From positions 3,403,001-3,467,000 of the forward strand of contig NZ_CP034443.1 in the NCBI RefSeq assembly GCF_003952365.1: a DNA stretch of 64,000 nucleotides. Direction: 5' to 3'. Of the stretch, positions 48,870 through 59,218 are shown in pieces. The notes under the pieces are model-generated. The model was not told the origin of the DNA, ran no database searches, and was given only the letters and a program-made list of their open reading frames with translations. The stretch is from Mesorhizobium sp. M9A.F.Ca.ET.002.03.1.2. Lineage in GTDB: Bacteria > Pseudomonadota > Alphaproteobacteria > Rhizobiales > Rhizobiaceae. The stretch's first letter is position 1. Each line of letters opens with the position of its first letter. The position numbers and the translations under genes are program-made.

Positions 48870-49559
48870 TCACGCATCCGCCGACCATTCCGACAGAGCC
48901 GCGATCACGCTTTTCAATTCCGCCCAGCGGCGGATGACCGTTTCGGCGCCGGCCTCGGTCAGCGCGTCGGCATGCCCGGGATAGCTGTGCGCCCCTCCCG
49001 TGAAGCCGATCACACGCATGCCGGCTGTCCTGGCACCGGTCACGCCATGCACTGAATCTTCGATGACGAAAGTGTTCGCCGGGTCGGCCTTGAGCTTTTC
49101 CGCGGCAAAGAGGAACACGTCGGGCGCCGGCTTCGATTTTCCGCTCGGTGTTTCCAACGCCGAAAAAATATGGCCGGCGAAGAATGGCAGCAGATGCACC
49201 TTCTCCAGCATGAACTCGATCCGCTCGGTGCGCGAATTCGAGCAGACGCAGCGCGGTGCCGTCACCGCGGCGACCGCCTCGCGCACCCCATCTACGGCGC
49301 GCACGTCGCTGCGCAGCCTGCGGTCGACCAGGTCTTCGGCACGGTCGATCAGCGAGGCCTGGAACGGGATGCGGGACTTCTCCTCGACCCGCATCATGAT
49401 GTCCTTGAAGGTCAGCCCGGCATAGGTTTCGGAAATCTCCTCGGCCGATATCTCGTAACCGGCCAACGTCAAAAGCTCGGCTTCGATGCGCGCGGCGATG
49501 ATTTCGGAATCGACGAGCACGCCGTCGCAATCGAAGATGACAAGGTCTGGCTGGGGCAT
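48870..49559 (-). CDS. HAD superfamily hydrolase (beta-phosphoglucomutase/phosphatase type)
   Basis: A 229-residue phosphatase. The nucleophile motif is VIFDCDGVLVDSE. Thr/Ser of motif II is in CSNSRTERIEF, and the lysine and acidic motifs are in SKPAPDVFLFAAEKL and VIEDSVHGVTGARTAGM. The cap domain is of the C1 helical type. Substrate unknown. The start at 49559 is preferred; the frame upstream adds residues without likeness. It diverges from ccrM, 170 bp away. Confidence 0.88.
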   Translation of the reverse strand: MPQPDLVIFDCDGVLVDSEIIAARIEAELLTLAGYEISAEEISETYAGLTFKDIMMRVEEKSRIPFQASLIDRAEDLVDRRLRSDVRAVDGVREAVAAVTAPRCVCSNSRTERIEFMLEKVHLLPFFAGHIFSALETPSGKSKPAPDVFLFAAEKLKADPANTFVIEDSVHGVTGARTAGMRVIGFTGGAHSYPGHADALTEAGAETVIRRWAELKSVIAALSEWSADA

Positions 49560-49702
49560 GGCGATCCGGAAAGCGGGAGGGAGGCTGAGATGCTCAGGCG
49601 GCGCGGCATACACCAACAGGCCGGCCTTCGCAAATTACCCGGGTCCGAACCCCAGGCCTTCACCGAATATTTACGCTGATCGGTAACCATAACAGGGAGT
49701 AA

Positions 49703-50863
<1,161 letters not shown>

Positions 50864-50930
50864 CGAACGGATCTTACCGTATCTGCCGTGTTGAAGCGGA
50901 TTATCAATCAGCTTGTCGAAGTGACTCAAA

Positions 50931-51542
50931 TCACGCTCTGATCCCCAGGCGATCAAGGTCCGCTCGAAGCGTCTTTGCATCGGTGAACAGCACCGACTGC
51001 CAGCCGGCCGCCTTGGCGCCGTCGACATTCTTCTGGCTGTCGTCGATGAACAATGTGGCCGCGGGCTCGAGGCCGAATGCGGCGACGTGATGGTCGTAAA
51101 TGCCGCGATCCGGCTTGATCATGCCGATCTCGCCCGAAATGGTCACTCCACGCGGACGGTTGAGAAAGTCGAAACGCTGCCGGGCTTCGGCAAGCGTGTC
51201 GGTGGCGAAATTGGTCAGCATGGTGACGTCGTGGCCGCTCTCGATCAGACCGATCATGATGGCGACGCTGTCGTTATAGGCGTGAGGCACCATCTCGTGC
51301 CAGTGGCGGCGGAAGCTGCGGATGTTCTCCGCGTGATGGGGATGCTCCGCGATTGCCAGCGCCTCGGCCTCTTCCCAGGTCCGGCCTCGATCCTGCTCGA
51401 TGTTCCACTCATGCGTGCAGACATTGTCGAAGAACCATTTCCGCTCTTCCGCGTCGGGGATCAATCGGCTGAAGGGCAAGTTCGGATCGTAGTGGATCAG
51501 CACTCTGCCGATGTCGAAAACGATGTGGCGGATTTCGGTCAT
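50931..51542 (-). CDS. HAD family phosphatase (HAD-IA)
   Basis: A 203-residue hydrolase with IRHIVFDIGRVLIHYDPN (two-Asp motif modified to DIGR, as in haloacid dehalogenase and epoxide hydrolase-like members). MLTNFATDT and FIDDSQKNVDGAKAAGW follow. The second motif-I Asp is a Gly-Arg pair, typical for HAD-IA subfamily members with dehalogenase-like chemistry. The start overlaps the mutY frame by four bases. Confidence 0.85.
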   Translation of the reverse strand: MTEIRHIVFDIGRVLIHYDPNLPFSRLIPDAEERKWFFDNVCTHEWNIEQDRGRTWEEAEALAIAEHPHHAENIRSFRRHWHEMVPHAYNDSVAIMIGLIESGHDVTMLTNFATDTLAEARQRFDFLNRPRGVTISGEIGMIKPDRGIYDHHVAAFGLEPAATLFIDDSQKNVDGAKAAGWQSVLFTDAKTLRADLDRLGIRA

Positions 51543-52786
51543 TCTTGTCCTCGTTCAATGCAACTCAATGTGGGGCAATTCAATGTGGACGCCGCTTCTT
51601 CGTTGCGCCCGGTATCGCCGCTTCGATTACCTTTTTCATGACAGTGGCAGCGCTTCCCCGGAATTTCATGGGCCAGCGACCAGAAATGCCCCACGGGCGC
51701 GGCGCCATCGGTCACCGTCTTGAAGACGTCGAGCTCAAGCGCGAAATGGGTGAAGACATGGCCAATCCGCCCGGCAAGCCGCCAGTCGCCGGGGAAGGGT
51801 GCCGCCGCGTCGGTGGTGGCGCCGTCGACCCGCGCGGTCCAGCCGGTCGTCGGCACCTCGGTCATGCCGCCGAGCAGGCCTTTGTCCGCGCGCTTGCGTA
51901 AAAGGATGGCGCCGTCAGCCCTCAACGCAACGAAGGCAGCCCCGCGCCGCAGCGGTTTCTCGCCCTTCGGCAAGCGGACCGGGAAGTGCTCGGGATCGCC
52001 GGAAACGGTTGCGCTGCAATCCTCGCGCAGCGGGCACAGCATGCAGCGCGGCCGGCGCGGCGTGCAGATCGTCGCACCCAGATCCATCATCGCCTGGGCG
52101 AAATCGCCCGGTCTGGTCCCTGGAACCATGCGCTCGACATAGGCGCGGATGTCGCCCTTGGCTTCGCTCAGCGGCGTGGCGATCGAAAACAGCCGGGAAA
52201 CGACCCGTTCGACGTTGCCGTCGACGACCGCGGCGGGCTCGTCGAAGGCGATCGCCGCTATCGCCGCCGCAGTGTAGGCGCCGATGCCGGGCAGTGCTCT
52301 CAAACCCGCTTGCGTATCGGGAAACCTGCCGCCTTGCCGTGCGACGAGATCGGCGCAGGCCTTGAGATTGCGCGCGCGGGAATAATAGCCGAGCCCGGCC
52401 CAGGCCTTCATGACATCCTCGGCCTGTGCCGCTGCCAGCGCATTGATGTCAGGCCATTTTTGGACAAAGGCCTGGAAATAGGATTTTACCGCTTCGACCG
52501 TAGTCTGCTGCAGCATGACTTCCGAAAGCCAGACGCGGTAGGGATCGGGCCGCATGCCGCGTGCCAGCGCTCGCGGCGCAATGCGCCATGGCAAGTCGCG
52601 GTGGTGCGCGTCGTACCAGGCAAGCAGGCGGGACGCGATGTCGCCGCGATCTCCAGACGCAGCTTTGCTGCTGTCTCCAGACGCGGCTCTGCCGCTGTCT
52701 CCAGACGCGGCTCTGCCGCTGTCTCCGGATCCAGCTTTGCTGGTATCTGCGGATGCGGTCTTGCGGGTCTGGTCGTGCAGTGCCAT
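51539..52786 (-). CDS. mutY: A/G-specific adenine glycosylase MutY, C terminus frameshifted
   Basis: Removes adenine paired with 8-oxoguanine. The 415-residue reading has the HhH-GPD core (LPGIGAYTAAAIAAIAFDEP with the catalytic Asp at VVDGNVERVVSRL), the iron-sulfur cysteines (CTPRRPRCMLCPLREDC) and the MutT-like domain. Two oddities stand out. Residues about 10-50 are 24-bp-repeat octapeptides (SGRAASGD). After VGHFWSLAHEIPG the frame becomes unrelated; one base over lies VMKKVIEAAIPGATKK with a stop at 51580-51582, a more natural end. Confidence 0.93.
   Translation of the reverse strand: MALHDQTRKTASADTSKAGSGDSGRAASGDSGRAASGDSSKAASGDRGDIASRLLAWYDAHHRDLPWRIAPRALARGMRPDPYRVWLSEVMLQQTTVEAVKSYFQAFVQKWPDINALAAAQAEDVMKAWAGLGYYSRARNLKACADLVARQGGRFPDTQAGLRALPGIGAYTAAAIAAIAFDEPAAVVDGNVERVVSRLFSIATPLSEAKGDIRAYVERMVPGTRPGDFAQAMMDLGATICTPRRPRCMLCPLREDCSATVSGDPEHFPVRLPKGEKPLRRGAAFVALRADGAILLRKRADKGLLGGMTEVPTTGWTARVDGATTDAAAPFPGDWRLAGRIGHVFTHFALELDVFKTVTDGAAPVGHFWSLAHEIPGKRCHCHEKGNRSGDTGRNEEAASTLNCPTLSCIERGQE
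52650..52769. repeat. Five 24-bp tandem repeats in mutY
   Basis: Units begin at 52650, 52674, 52698, 52722 and 52746. Units two and three are identical over 24 bp, and the outer ones diverge. Each encodes an octapeptide of the type SGRAASGD, so the frame is kept. Confidence 0.85.
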
Positions 52787-52841
52787 TGATCGAGGACTGG
52801 CCTAGCCGATACTTGGTGAAGGTCGTGAGTGGAGAACGCAC

Positions 52842-53339
52842 ATGGCAGGGAAAAGGCCCTTCGGCAATCCCGTTCCGGTGAGCGATCTCGCAACCGAGAT
52901 CCTCGATCCGGTGTTGCGCAAGCGGGCCGGCATGTCGATCGGGCTCGTCCAGTCATGGGAGGAGATTGCCGGGCCGCGGCTCGCCGGCTGCTCGCGCCCG
53001 GAAAAGATCCAGTGGCCGCGCCGCATGCATGAAGACGATCCGTTCGAGCCGGCGGTGCTGGTCATCGCCTGCGAGGGCATGGCCGCGCTCCATCTGCAGC
53101 ACGAGACCGGTGAGATCATCAACAGGGTCAACGCCTTTCTCGGCTTCAACGCTATCGGCCGGATCAGAATCGTGCAAAAGCCGGTGACAGCGGACAAGGG
53201 GCGGCCTAAACCAAGCTTCCGGCCGCTGACCGCGGCCGAGAAGGCGAAACTGTCGGGCACTGTCGGACTGATCGAGGATGACGGGCTGCGCGCTTCGCTG
53301 GAGCGGCTAGGCGCCACAATTCTTGGCCAAAAGAAGTGA
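52842..53339 (+). CDS. DUF721/DciA-family protein
   Basis: A 165-residue protein of the DUF721 family, which includes the DnaB loader DciA used by bacteria lacking DnaC. The N-terminal KH-like domain holds LATEILDPVLRKRAGMS and LVIACEGMAALHLQHETGEI. It starts 55 bp from mutY in a divergent layout and precedes a DsbA-like gene and smc. A role in loading the replicative helicase is likely by family but not certain at this similarity. Confidence 0.8.
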   Translation: MAGKRPFGNPVPVSDLATEILDPVLRKRAGMSIGLVQSWEEIAGPRLAGCSRPEKIQWPRRMHEDDPFEPAVLVIACEGMAALHLQHETGEIINRVNAFLGFNAIGRIRIVQKPVTADKGRPKPSFRPLTAAEKAKLSGTVGLIEDDGLRASLERLGATILGQKK

Positions 53340-53472
53340 CAAACTCGCGCTTTCGTGATCGCGTCCACAAGATTTGGCGATTGGAATGGGGACGGCGATG
53401 CCTTAATTCGCGCCAACTCTCGCCTTTTCTAGCCTTTGCATTGCAAAATCCAACCATTGTCAGGTGATTCGT

Positions 53473-54225
53473 ATGCTCCGTCCCCCGTTTGGCAAAAGCT
53501 TGTCCCGCAGAAACCTCCTGTCTTCGCTGGCTGCCATTCCGGCGGTGGTTCTGCTCGCCGCATGCAGCGACTCGGGCGAAAAACCCGTGGCGCAGGACGT
53601 CGAGCCTGCGGTTCCCGCCGATCCCGCGAAGCCGGCCATTCCGGCTACTCCGGCCGCCGCCAAGGCGCCAGAAGTTCAGGGCACGGTGGACATGGCGGCA
53701 TTGCTGAAGCCCGGCGCACTGCCCGACGCGCAACTGGGCAAGGACGACGCGAAGGTCACCATCGTTGAATATGCCTCGATGACCTGTCCGCATTGCGCGC
53801 ATTTCCACGAAACCACACTCCCGGAGCTGAAGACGAAATATATCGACACCGGCAAGGCTCGCCTTATCCTGCGCGAATTTCCGTTCGACCCCAGCGCCGA
53901 GGCCGGTTTCATGCTGGCGCGCTGCTCCAAGGATAATTATTTCCCGATGGTGGACGTTCTGTTCAAGCAGCAGGCGAACTGGGCAGGTGGTGGCAATGTC
54001 AAGGACGCCCTGCTGCAAATCTCCAAGATGGCCGGTTTTACACAGGAGTCCTTCGAGGCCTGCTTGACGGACCAGAAACTTCTGGACGATGTGAGATCGG
54101 TCCAGAAGCGCGGCGCCGATGAATTCAAGGTCGACTCGACGCCGACCTTCTTTATCAACGGAAAGACCTACAAGGGGGCGCTGTCGATTGCAGAAATGTC
54201 GGCCATCATCGACCCTCTGCTTTGA
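53473..54225 (+). CDS. DsbA-family thiol-disulfide protein, lipoprotein-like
   Basis: A 250-residue oxidoreductase. The N terminus has a twin-arginine-like SRRNLLSS followed by LLAACSDSG, a lipobox. A Pro/Ala-rich linker (about 40-70) precedes the thioredoxin fold with MTCPHCAHFH, the redox pair CPHC, and cis-proline in VDSTPTFFINGKTYKGA. It acts in the periplasm on disulfides. The ATG at 53473 has CAGGTGA 7 nt away; a GTG at 53464 is also open. It precedes smc, as in other alphaproteobacteria. Confidence 0.88.
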   Translation: MLRPPFGKSLSRRNLLSSLAAIPAVVLLAACSDSGEKPVAQDVEPAVPADPAKPAIPATPAAAKAPEVQGTVDMAALLKPGALPDAQLGKDDAKVTIVEYASMTCPHCAHFHETTLPELKTKYIDTGKARLILREFPFDPSAEAGFMLARCSKDNYFPMVDVLFKQQANWAGGGNVKDALLQISKMAGFTQESFEACLTDQKLLDDVRSVQKRGADEFKVDSTPTFFINGKTYKGALSIAEMSAIIDPLL

Positions 54226-54342
54226 CGTTTCGGCAGCGCCGAAGCGGCTGCGCTTCGGCGCACGCGGCTTTTTGTTGTGCCGCGGGTTGTTGTTGCAAAA
54301 CCGCGGAACACTTTTGCGGAACCCGTTTACGGGGCAGCGCGA

Positions 54343-57300
54343 ATGAAGTTCTCGCGCCTTCGCCTGCTCGGTTTCAAATCCTTCGTCGAACCCGGCGAGT
54401 TCGTCATCGAACGCGGCCTGACCGGCATCGTCGGGCCGAACGGCTGCGGCAAGTCGAACCTTGTCGAGGCGCTGCGCTGGGTGATGGGCGAAAGCTCGTA
54501 CAAGAACATGCGCGCGTCCGGCATGGACGACGTGATCTTTTCCGGTTCGGGAACACGTCCGGCCCGCAACACCGCTGAAGTCACCCTTTTTCTCGATAAC
54601 AGCGACCGTACCGCGCCCTCCGCCTTCAACGACGCGGACGAGTTGCAGGTTTCTCGCCGCATCGAGCGCGAGGCGGGTTCGCTCTACCGTATCAACGGCA
54701 AGGAAGCCCGCGCCAAGGACGTGCAGCTGCTTTTTGCCGACCAGTCGACCGGCGCGCGCTCGCCCTCGATGGTCGGACAAGGCCGCATCGGCGAGCTGAT
54801 CCAGGCAAAGCCGCAGGCGCGCCGCGCCCTGCTGGAAGAGGCGGCCGGAATTTCGGGCCTGCACACACGCCGCCACGAGGCCGAGCTGCGGCTGAAGGCG
54901 GCCGAACAGAATCTGGAACGGCTGGACGATGTCGTCGGCGAACTGGAAAGCCAGATCGAAAGCCTGAAGCGCCAGGCCCGCCAGGCATCGCGGTTCAAGA
55001 ACCTGTCGGCCGATATCCGCAAGGCCGAAGCGACGCTGCTGCATCTGCGCTGGACGCTGGCCAAGACGCAGGAAGGCGAGGCGCGCTCGGCGCTGGCGAT
55101 TGCCACGGCACTCGTCGGCGAGCGCGCCGCCGCCCAGATGGCCGCCGCCAAGGAGCAAGGGATCGGCGCCCACCGATTGCCGGACCTGCGCGATGCGGAA
55201 GCCGCCGCCGCTGCCGCCTTCCAGCGCCTGTCGATCGCCAAGACGCAGATCGAAGAGGAAGCGGGCCGCATCCGCGCCCGTCAGGATGAACTCGGCCGCC
55301 GGCTACAGCAGCTCGACGGCGACATCGCCCGTGAGGAGCGGATGGTCCGCGACAATGCGGATATCCTCGAACGCCTTGTCACCGAAGAAGCCGCGCTTAA
55401 TACCGAAAACGCCGGTGCCGCCGAGCGCGAGGCCAACACCCGCGCCGCGTTCGAGCAGGCGGCGTCGATGCTTGCCGCGAGCGAAGCCAAACTCGCCGGG
55501 CTGACGGCCGAACGGGCGGAGGCAGCCGCCTCCCGCAATCAGATCGAACGAACGCTGCGCGACACCACTGAGCGCCGCGACCGCTTCGCCCGCCAACTCG
55601 CCGATGTCGACCGCGAATTGTCCGACATCGCCTCTAGGGTTGCCGGCCTGCCCGATCCCGCCGAGAAGCGGCTTCTGGTCGAACAGGCCCTGGCGCTGCT
55701 GGAGGAGACCGAAGCCGCGGCTATTGCCGCCGAACAGGCCGTCGTCGAGGCACGTGCGGCGGAAAGCGATGCCCGCCCGCCGGTTCAGGATGCAAAGGCC
55801 GAACTGGCGCGGATCGAAACCGAGGCCCGTACGCTGGCCAAGATCCTGAATGCCGCGAGCGGCGACCTTTTCCCCTCCGTCCTGGAGCAGATCAGCGTCG
55901 AGCGCGGCTACGAGACGGCGCTGGGCGCGGCCCTTGGAGAGGATCTCGACGTGCCGCTCGACCGCAGCGCGCCGGTGCATTGGGGCCAGAGCGAGATCCA
56001 GCCCGGCGACGCCGCACTGCCCGAAGGCATCAAGAGCCTTGCCAGTGTGGTCCGCGCGCCGGCGCAACTGGCCCGCCGATTGGTGCAGATCGGCATCGTC
56101 GAGGCAGGCGACGGCAAGCGGCTGCAGGCGCTGCTTGCTCCCGGGCAGCGGCTGGTCAGCCGTGAAGGGGCGCTCTGGCGTTGGGACGGGTTCACCGCCA
56201 GCGCCGACGCGCCGACCGCGGCCGCGCAGCGGCTGGCGCAGAAGAACCGGCTGGCCGAGCTCGACGCCGAGGCGGTCCATGCGACCCGCGTCCTGCGCCA
56301 TGCCGAAGAGGCTCTCGCCCATGCCGAGCAGGCGCTTGCCCAGGCGAGCGAGGCCGAGCGCAACGCCCGTCAGGCCGGCCGTGATGCCCAGCATGGGCTG
56401 GACGCCGCCCGCAACGCATTGGCCGAGGCCGAGAAGGCCGGCGGCGAGCTGTCGAGCCGACGCGCAGCACTTGACGAGGCGCGCGCGCGCATCGTCGATA
56501 GCCATGAAGAGACGGCGGCGGCTTTCGTCGAGGCGGAGATGCTCCTGCAAAGCGCTCCCGATCTCGGCGATCTGCAGTTGCAGCTCGAACAATCGGCCGC
56601 CAATGTCGCTCGCGACCGCGCCACCCTTGCCGATGCACGCGCCGTCCATGAAGGTTTGAGGCGGGAAGCCGAGGCGCGTATACGCCGCCTCGACGCCATC
56701 GGCGCGGAACGCCGCAACTGGCTGGAGCGCGCCGAAAACGCCTCGACGCAGATCGCGGCGCTCGGCGAACGCAAGGCGGAAGCCGAGACCGAGCGCGAAA
56801 GACTGGCCGACGCACCCGACGAGATCGACGCCAAGCGGCGCGCCTTGCTGTCGCAGCTTGCCGAGGCCGAAAGCCTGCGCCAGGCAGCCGGCGATCGGCT
56901 GCAGGAGGCGGAGAACCGGCAGTCCGAACTGGACAAGGCCGCGACATCAGCGATCCAGTCTCTGGCCGAAGCGCGCGAATCCCGCGTCCGCGCCGAAGAA
57001 CGGCTGACCGCTGCCGATGAGCGGCGGCTGGAGGTCGAGGCGCGCATCCAGGAGACGTTGAATACGCCGCCGCATCTGGTTATCCGCCATACCGGCCTGG
57101 AGGCCGACAGCCCGATGCCAGAGATGGCCGAGATCGAGCGTCAGCTCGACCGGCTGAAGATCGAGCGCGAACGGCTGGGCGCCGTCAATCTGCGCGCAGA
57201 GGAAGAACAGAAGGAACTGTCGGACCGGCTGGAGGCCATTGTTTCCGAACGCGAGGACATCATCGAGGCCATCCGCAAGCTGCGGCAGGCGATCCAGAGC

Positions 57301-57801
57301 CTGAATCGCGAAGGCCGCGAACGGCTGCTGGCTGCCTTCGACGTGGTCAATGGCCATTTCCAGCGGCTGTTTTCGCATCTGTTCGGTGGCGGCACTGCGG
57401 AACTGCAACTGATCGAGTCCGACGACCCGCTCGAGGCCGGTCTCGAAATCCTTGCGCGGCCGCCCGGCAAGAAGCCGCAGACCATGACGCTGCTTTCCGG
57501 CGGCGAGCAGGCCTTGACGGCGATGTCGCTGATCTTCGCCGTGTTCCTGACCAATCCCGCACCGATCTGTGTGCTCGACGAGGTCGACGCACCGCTCGAC
57601 GACCACAATGTCGAGCGTTTCTGCAATCTGATGGACGAAATGGCCGCCACCACCGAGACGCGCTTCGTCATCATCACGCACAACCCGATCACCATGGCCC
57701 GCATGAACCGGCTGTTCGGGGTGACCATGGCCGAACAGGGTGTCAGCCAACTCGTCTCGGTCGACCTGCAGGCGGCCGAGGCCATGCGCGAGGCGAGCTG
57801 A
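54343..57801 (+). CDS. smc: Chromosome partition protein Smc
   Basis: The 1152-residue condensin ATPase. The Walker A motif GPNGCGKSNLVEALRW lies at residues 31-46. Long coiled coils flank a hinge around residues 500-640, and the C-terminal head has MTLLSGGEQALTAMSLIFA (signature) and PICVLDEVDAPLDDHNV (Walker B). It compacts and separates chromosomes together with ScpA and ScpB, which are not here. The start at 54343 begins MKFSRLRLLGFKSFVEP, the usual N terminus. Confidence 0.96.
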   Translation: MKFSRLRLLGFKSFVEPGEFVIERGLTGIVGPNGCGKSNLVEALRWVMGESSYKNMRASGMDDVIFSGSGTRPARNTAEVTLFLDNSDRTAPSAFNDADELQVSRRIEREAGSLYRINGKEARAKDVQLLFADQSTGARSPSMVGQGRIGELIQAKPQARRALLEEAAGISGLHTRRHEAELRLKAAEQNLERLDDVVGELESQIESLKRQARQASRFKNLSADIRKAEATLLHLRWTLAKTQEGEARSALAIATALVGERAAAQMAAAKEQGIGAHRLPDLRDAEAAAAAAFQRLSIAKTQIEEEAGRIRARQDELGRRLQQLDGDIAREERMVRDNADILERLVTEEAALNTENAGAAEREANTRAAFEQAASMLAASEAKLAGLTAERAEAAASRNQIERTLRDTTERRDRFARQLADVDRELSDIASRVAGLPDPAEKRLLVEQALALLEETEAAAIAAEQAVVEARAAESDARPPVQDAKAELARIETEARTLAKILNAASGDLFPSVLEQISVERGYETALGAALGEDLDVPLDRSAPVHWGQSEIQPGDAALPEGIKSLASVVRAPAQLARRLVQIGIVEAGDGKRLQALLAPGQRLVSREGALWRWDGFTASADAPTAAAQRLAQKNRLAELDAEAVHATRVLRHAEEALAHAEQALAQASEAERNARQAGRDAQHGLDAARNALAEAEKAGGELSSRRAALDEARARIVDSHEETAAAFVEAEMLLQSAPDLGDLQLQLEQSAANVARDRATLADARAVHEGLRREAEARIRRLDAIGAERRNWLERAENASTQIAALGERKAEAETERERLADAPDEIDAKRRALLSQLAEAESLRQAAGDRLQEAENRQSELDKAATSAIQSLAEARESRVRAEERLTAADERRLEVEARIQETLNTPPHLVIRHTGLEADSPMPEMAEIERQLDRLKIERERLGAVNLRAEEEQKELSDRLEAIVSEREDIIEAIRKLRQAIQSLNREGRERLLAAFDVVNGHFQRLFSHLFGGGTAELQLIESDDPLEAGLEILARPPGKKPQTMTLLSGGEQALTAMSLIFAVFLTNPAPICVLDEVDAPLDDHNVERFCNLMDEMAATTETRFVIITHNPITMARMNRLFGVTMAEQGVSQLVSVDLQAAEAMREAS

Positions 57802-57920
57802 CACGTTGACCGCATAGCTTGTCGGTAGCGCCTATTGGGGCTTTCGGCTATAGCACGAACCGATCGGTCGGTTCCCGTCCGATCGGATGACCAATCTGGC
57901 TAAATGCATGGAGAACCTTG

Positions 57921-58907
57921 TTGCCTGTACTCGTTACCGGAGCCGCGGGATTCATTGGCAGCCATGTTTGCCATCACCTCCTGAACAGGGGGGAAGCGGT
58001 CGTCGGCGTCGACAACATGAACGACTATTACGACCTGGCGCTAAAAAAGGGGCGGCTCGCCCGCCTTCAGCCCCGCAAGGATTTTTCGTTTCATCAGATT
58101 GACATCGCCGAACAGGGCGCTCTCTCTACGGCTCTGGCAGGGCAAGGCATAACCAGGATTGTCCATCTCGCCGCGCAGGCGGGCGTGCGCCATTCGCTCG
58201 ACAATCCGAGGCTCTATGTCCGTTCCAATGTCGTGGGCCATCTCGAAATGCTTGAATTCTGCCGCGCTGAGCCCGGCTTCGAGCATCTGGTCTATGCCTC
58301 GTCGAGCTCGGTCTATGGCGGCAACCGCAAGGTTCCGTTCAGCGAGACCGATCAGGTCGACAGCCCCGTCTCACTCTACGCCGCCACCAAGAAGACCGAT
58401 GAATTGATGAGCCACACCTACGCCCATCTCTTCGGGGTGCCGCAGACGGGTCTGCGATTTTTCACCGTCTACGGTCCCTGGGGCCGGCCCGACATGGCCT
58501 ATTGGATATTCACCAAGGCGATGCTCGAGGGCAGGCCCATCCGGGTGTTCAACGATGGCGAGATGTGGCGGGATTTCACTTACGTGGACGATGTGGTGAG
58601 GGCGGTCGTTGCTGTGCTCGGCAAGCCGCCCACGGCCGACGTTCCGCCCGCCAGGATTTACAATGTCGGCAACAACCGGCCGGTGCGGCTCGGCGATTTC
58701 ATCGACACTCTGGAAAAACTCCTCGGTGTAAAGGCGATCCGCCAAAGCGAGCCGATGCAGAGCAGCGACGTCGAGCGGACCTATGCCGACATGACCGCCC
58801 TGGAGCGCGATTTCGGTTTCAAGCCGAGCGTTTCGATCGAAGATGGGCTGAAAAAATTTGTCGACTGGTACCGGTCGGAATGGATGGCTGGATCAGCTAA
58901 AGGCTGA
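57921..58907 (+). CDS. NAD-dependent epimerase (UDP-glucuronate 4-epimerase type)
   Basis: A 328-residue short-chain epimerase. The NAD site is VTGAAGFIGSHVCHHLLNRG and the catalytic YxxxK is in SLYAATKKTDELMSHT, with SSSSVYGGN before it and RFFTVYGPWGRPDMAYWIF after it. The last motif is characteristic of the UDP-glucuronate/galacturonate epimerases such as LpsL and Cap1J. No in-frame ATG is near; the start is a TTG at 57921 (6 nt after GGAGA) or at 57918. It may supply galacturonate for surface polysaccharide. Confidence 0.88.
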   Translation: MPVLVTGAAGFIGSHVCHHLLNRGEAVVGVDNMNDYYDLALKKGRLARLQPRKDFSFHQIDIAEQGALSTALAGQGITRIVHLAAQAGVRHSLDNPRLYVRSNVVGHLEMLEFCRAEPGFEHLVYASSSSVYGGNRKVPFSETDQVDSPVSLYAATKKTDELMSHTYAHLFGVPQTGLRFFTVYGPWGRPDMAYWIFTKAMLEGRPIRVFNDGEMWRDFTYVDDVVRAVVAVLGKPPTADVPPARIYNVGNNRPVRLGDFIDTLEKLLGVKAIRQSEPMQSSDVERTYADMTALERDFGFKPSVSIEDGLKKFVDWYRSEWMAGSAKG

Positions 58908-58918
58908 CGACAGGGAAG

Positions 58919-58935
58919 CGGCTGGTCTTCAGCCG
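58919..58935. terminator. Small hairpin after the epimerase gene
   Basis: CGGCTG and CAGCCG pair with a GTCTT loop 12 bp after the stop codon. No T tract follows, so function as a terminator is a guess. Confidence 0.35.
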
Positions 58936-58998
58936 TCGAGCCGATTGGCCCTCGGTGCAATCCGTAACCTATGTGTTCGGGCCGTACACCAGCAAGCT

Positions 58999-59073
58999 TG
59001 GCTGGGGCGCCAGGATTCGAACCTGGGATTGTCGGTACCAAAAACCGATGCCTTACCACTTGGCTACGCCCCA
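58999..59073 (-). tRNA. tRNA-Gln (anticodon TTG)
   Basis: The minus strand folds as a full cloverleaf. The acceptor arms TGGGGCG and CGCCCCA pair over seven positions. The anticodon stem encloses TTTTGGT with anticodon TTG, and the T arm carries GGTTCGAATCC. Discriminator G and an encoded CCA follow. It reads CAA (and, by wobble, CAG) glutamine codons. It lies between the epimerase and the VOC gene. Confidence 0.95.
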
Positions 59074-59218
59074 ACAGCCTGAACATGCCGGCTGAGCGCG
59101 GCCTTATAGGACGAGCCGACGGAAAGCTCAATGCCGAGAATTTCGAGTGCGCGGAACTGATCCACTGGTTCCCGCAGATAGGAACTCGCATGTCATCCCC
59201 GCTGTCAGGCGATGGCGT

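Noticed and set aside
53206..55173. 655-codon minus-strand frame opposite dciA-like, dsbA-like and smc genes
   Set aside because: It spans three well-supported genes on the other strand and shows no domain.
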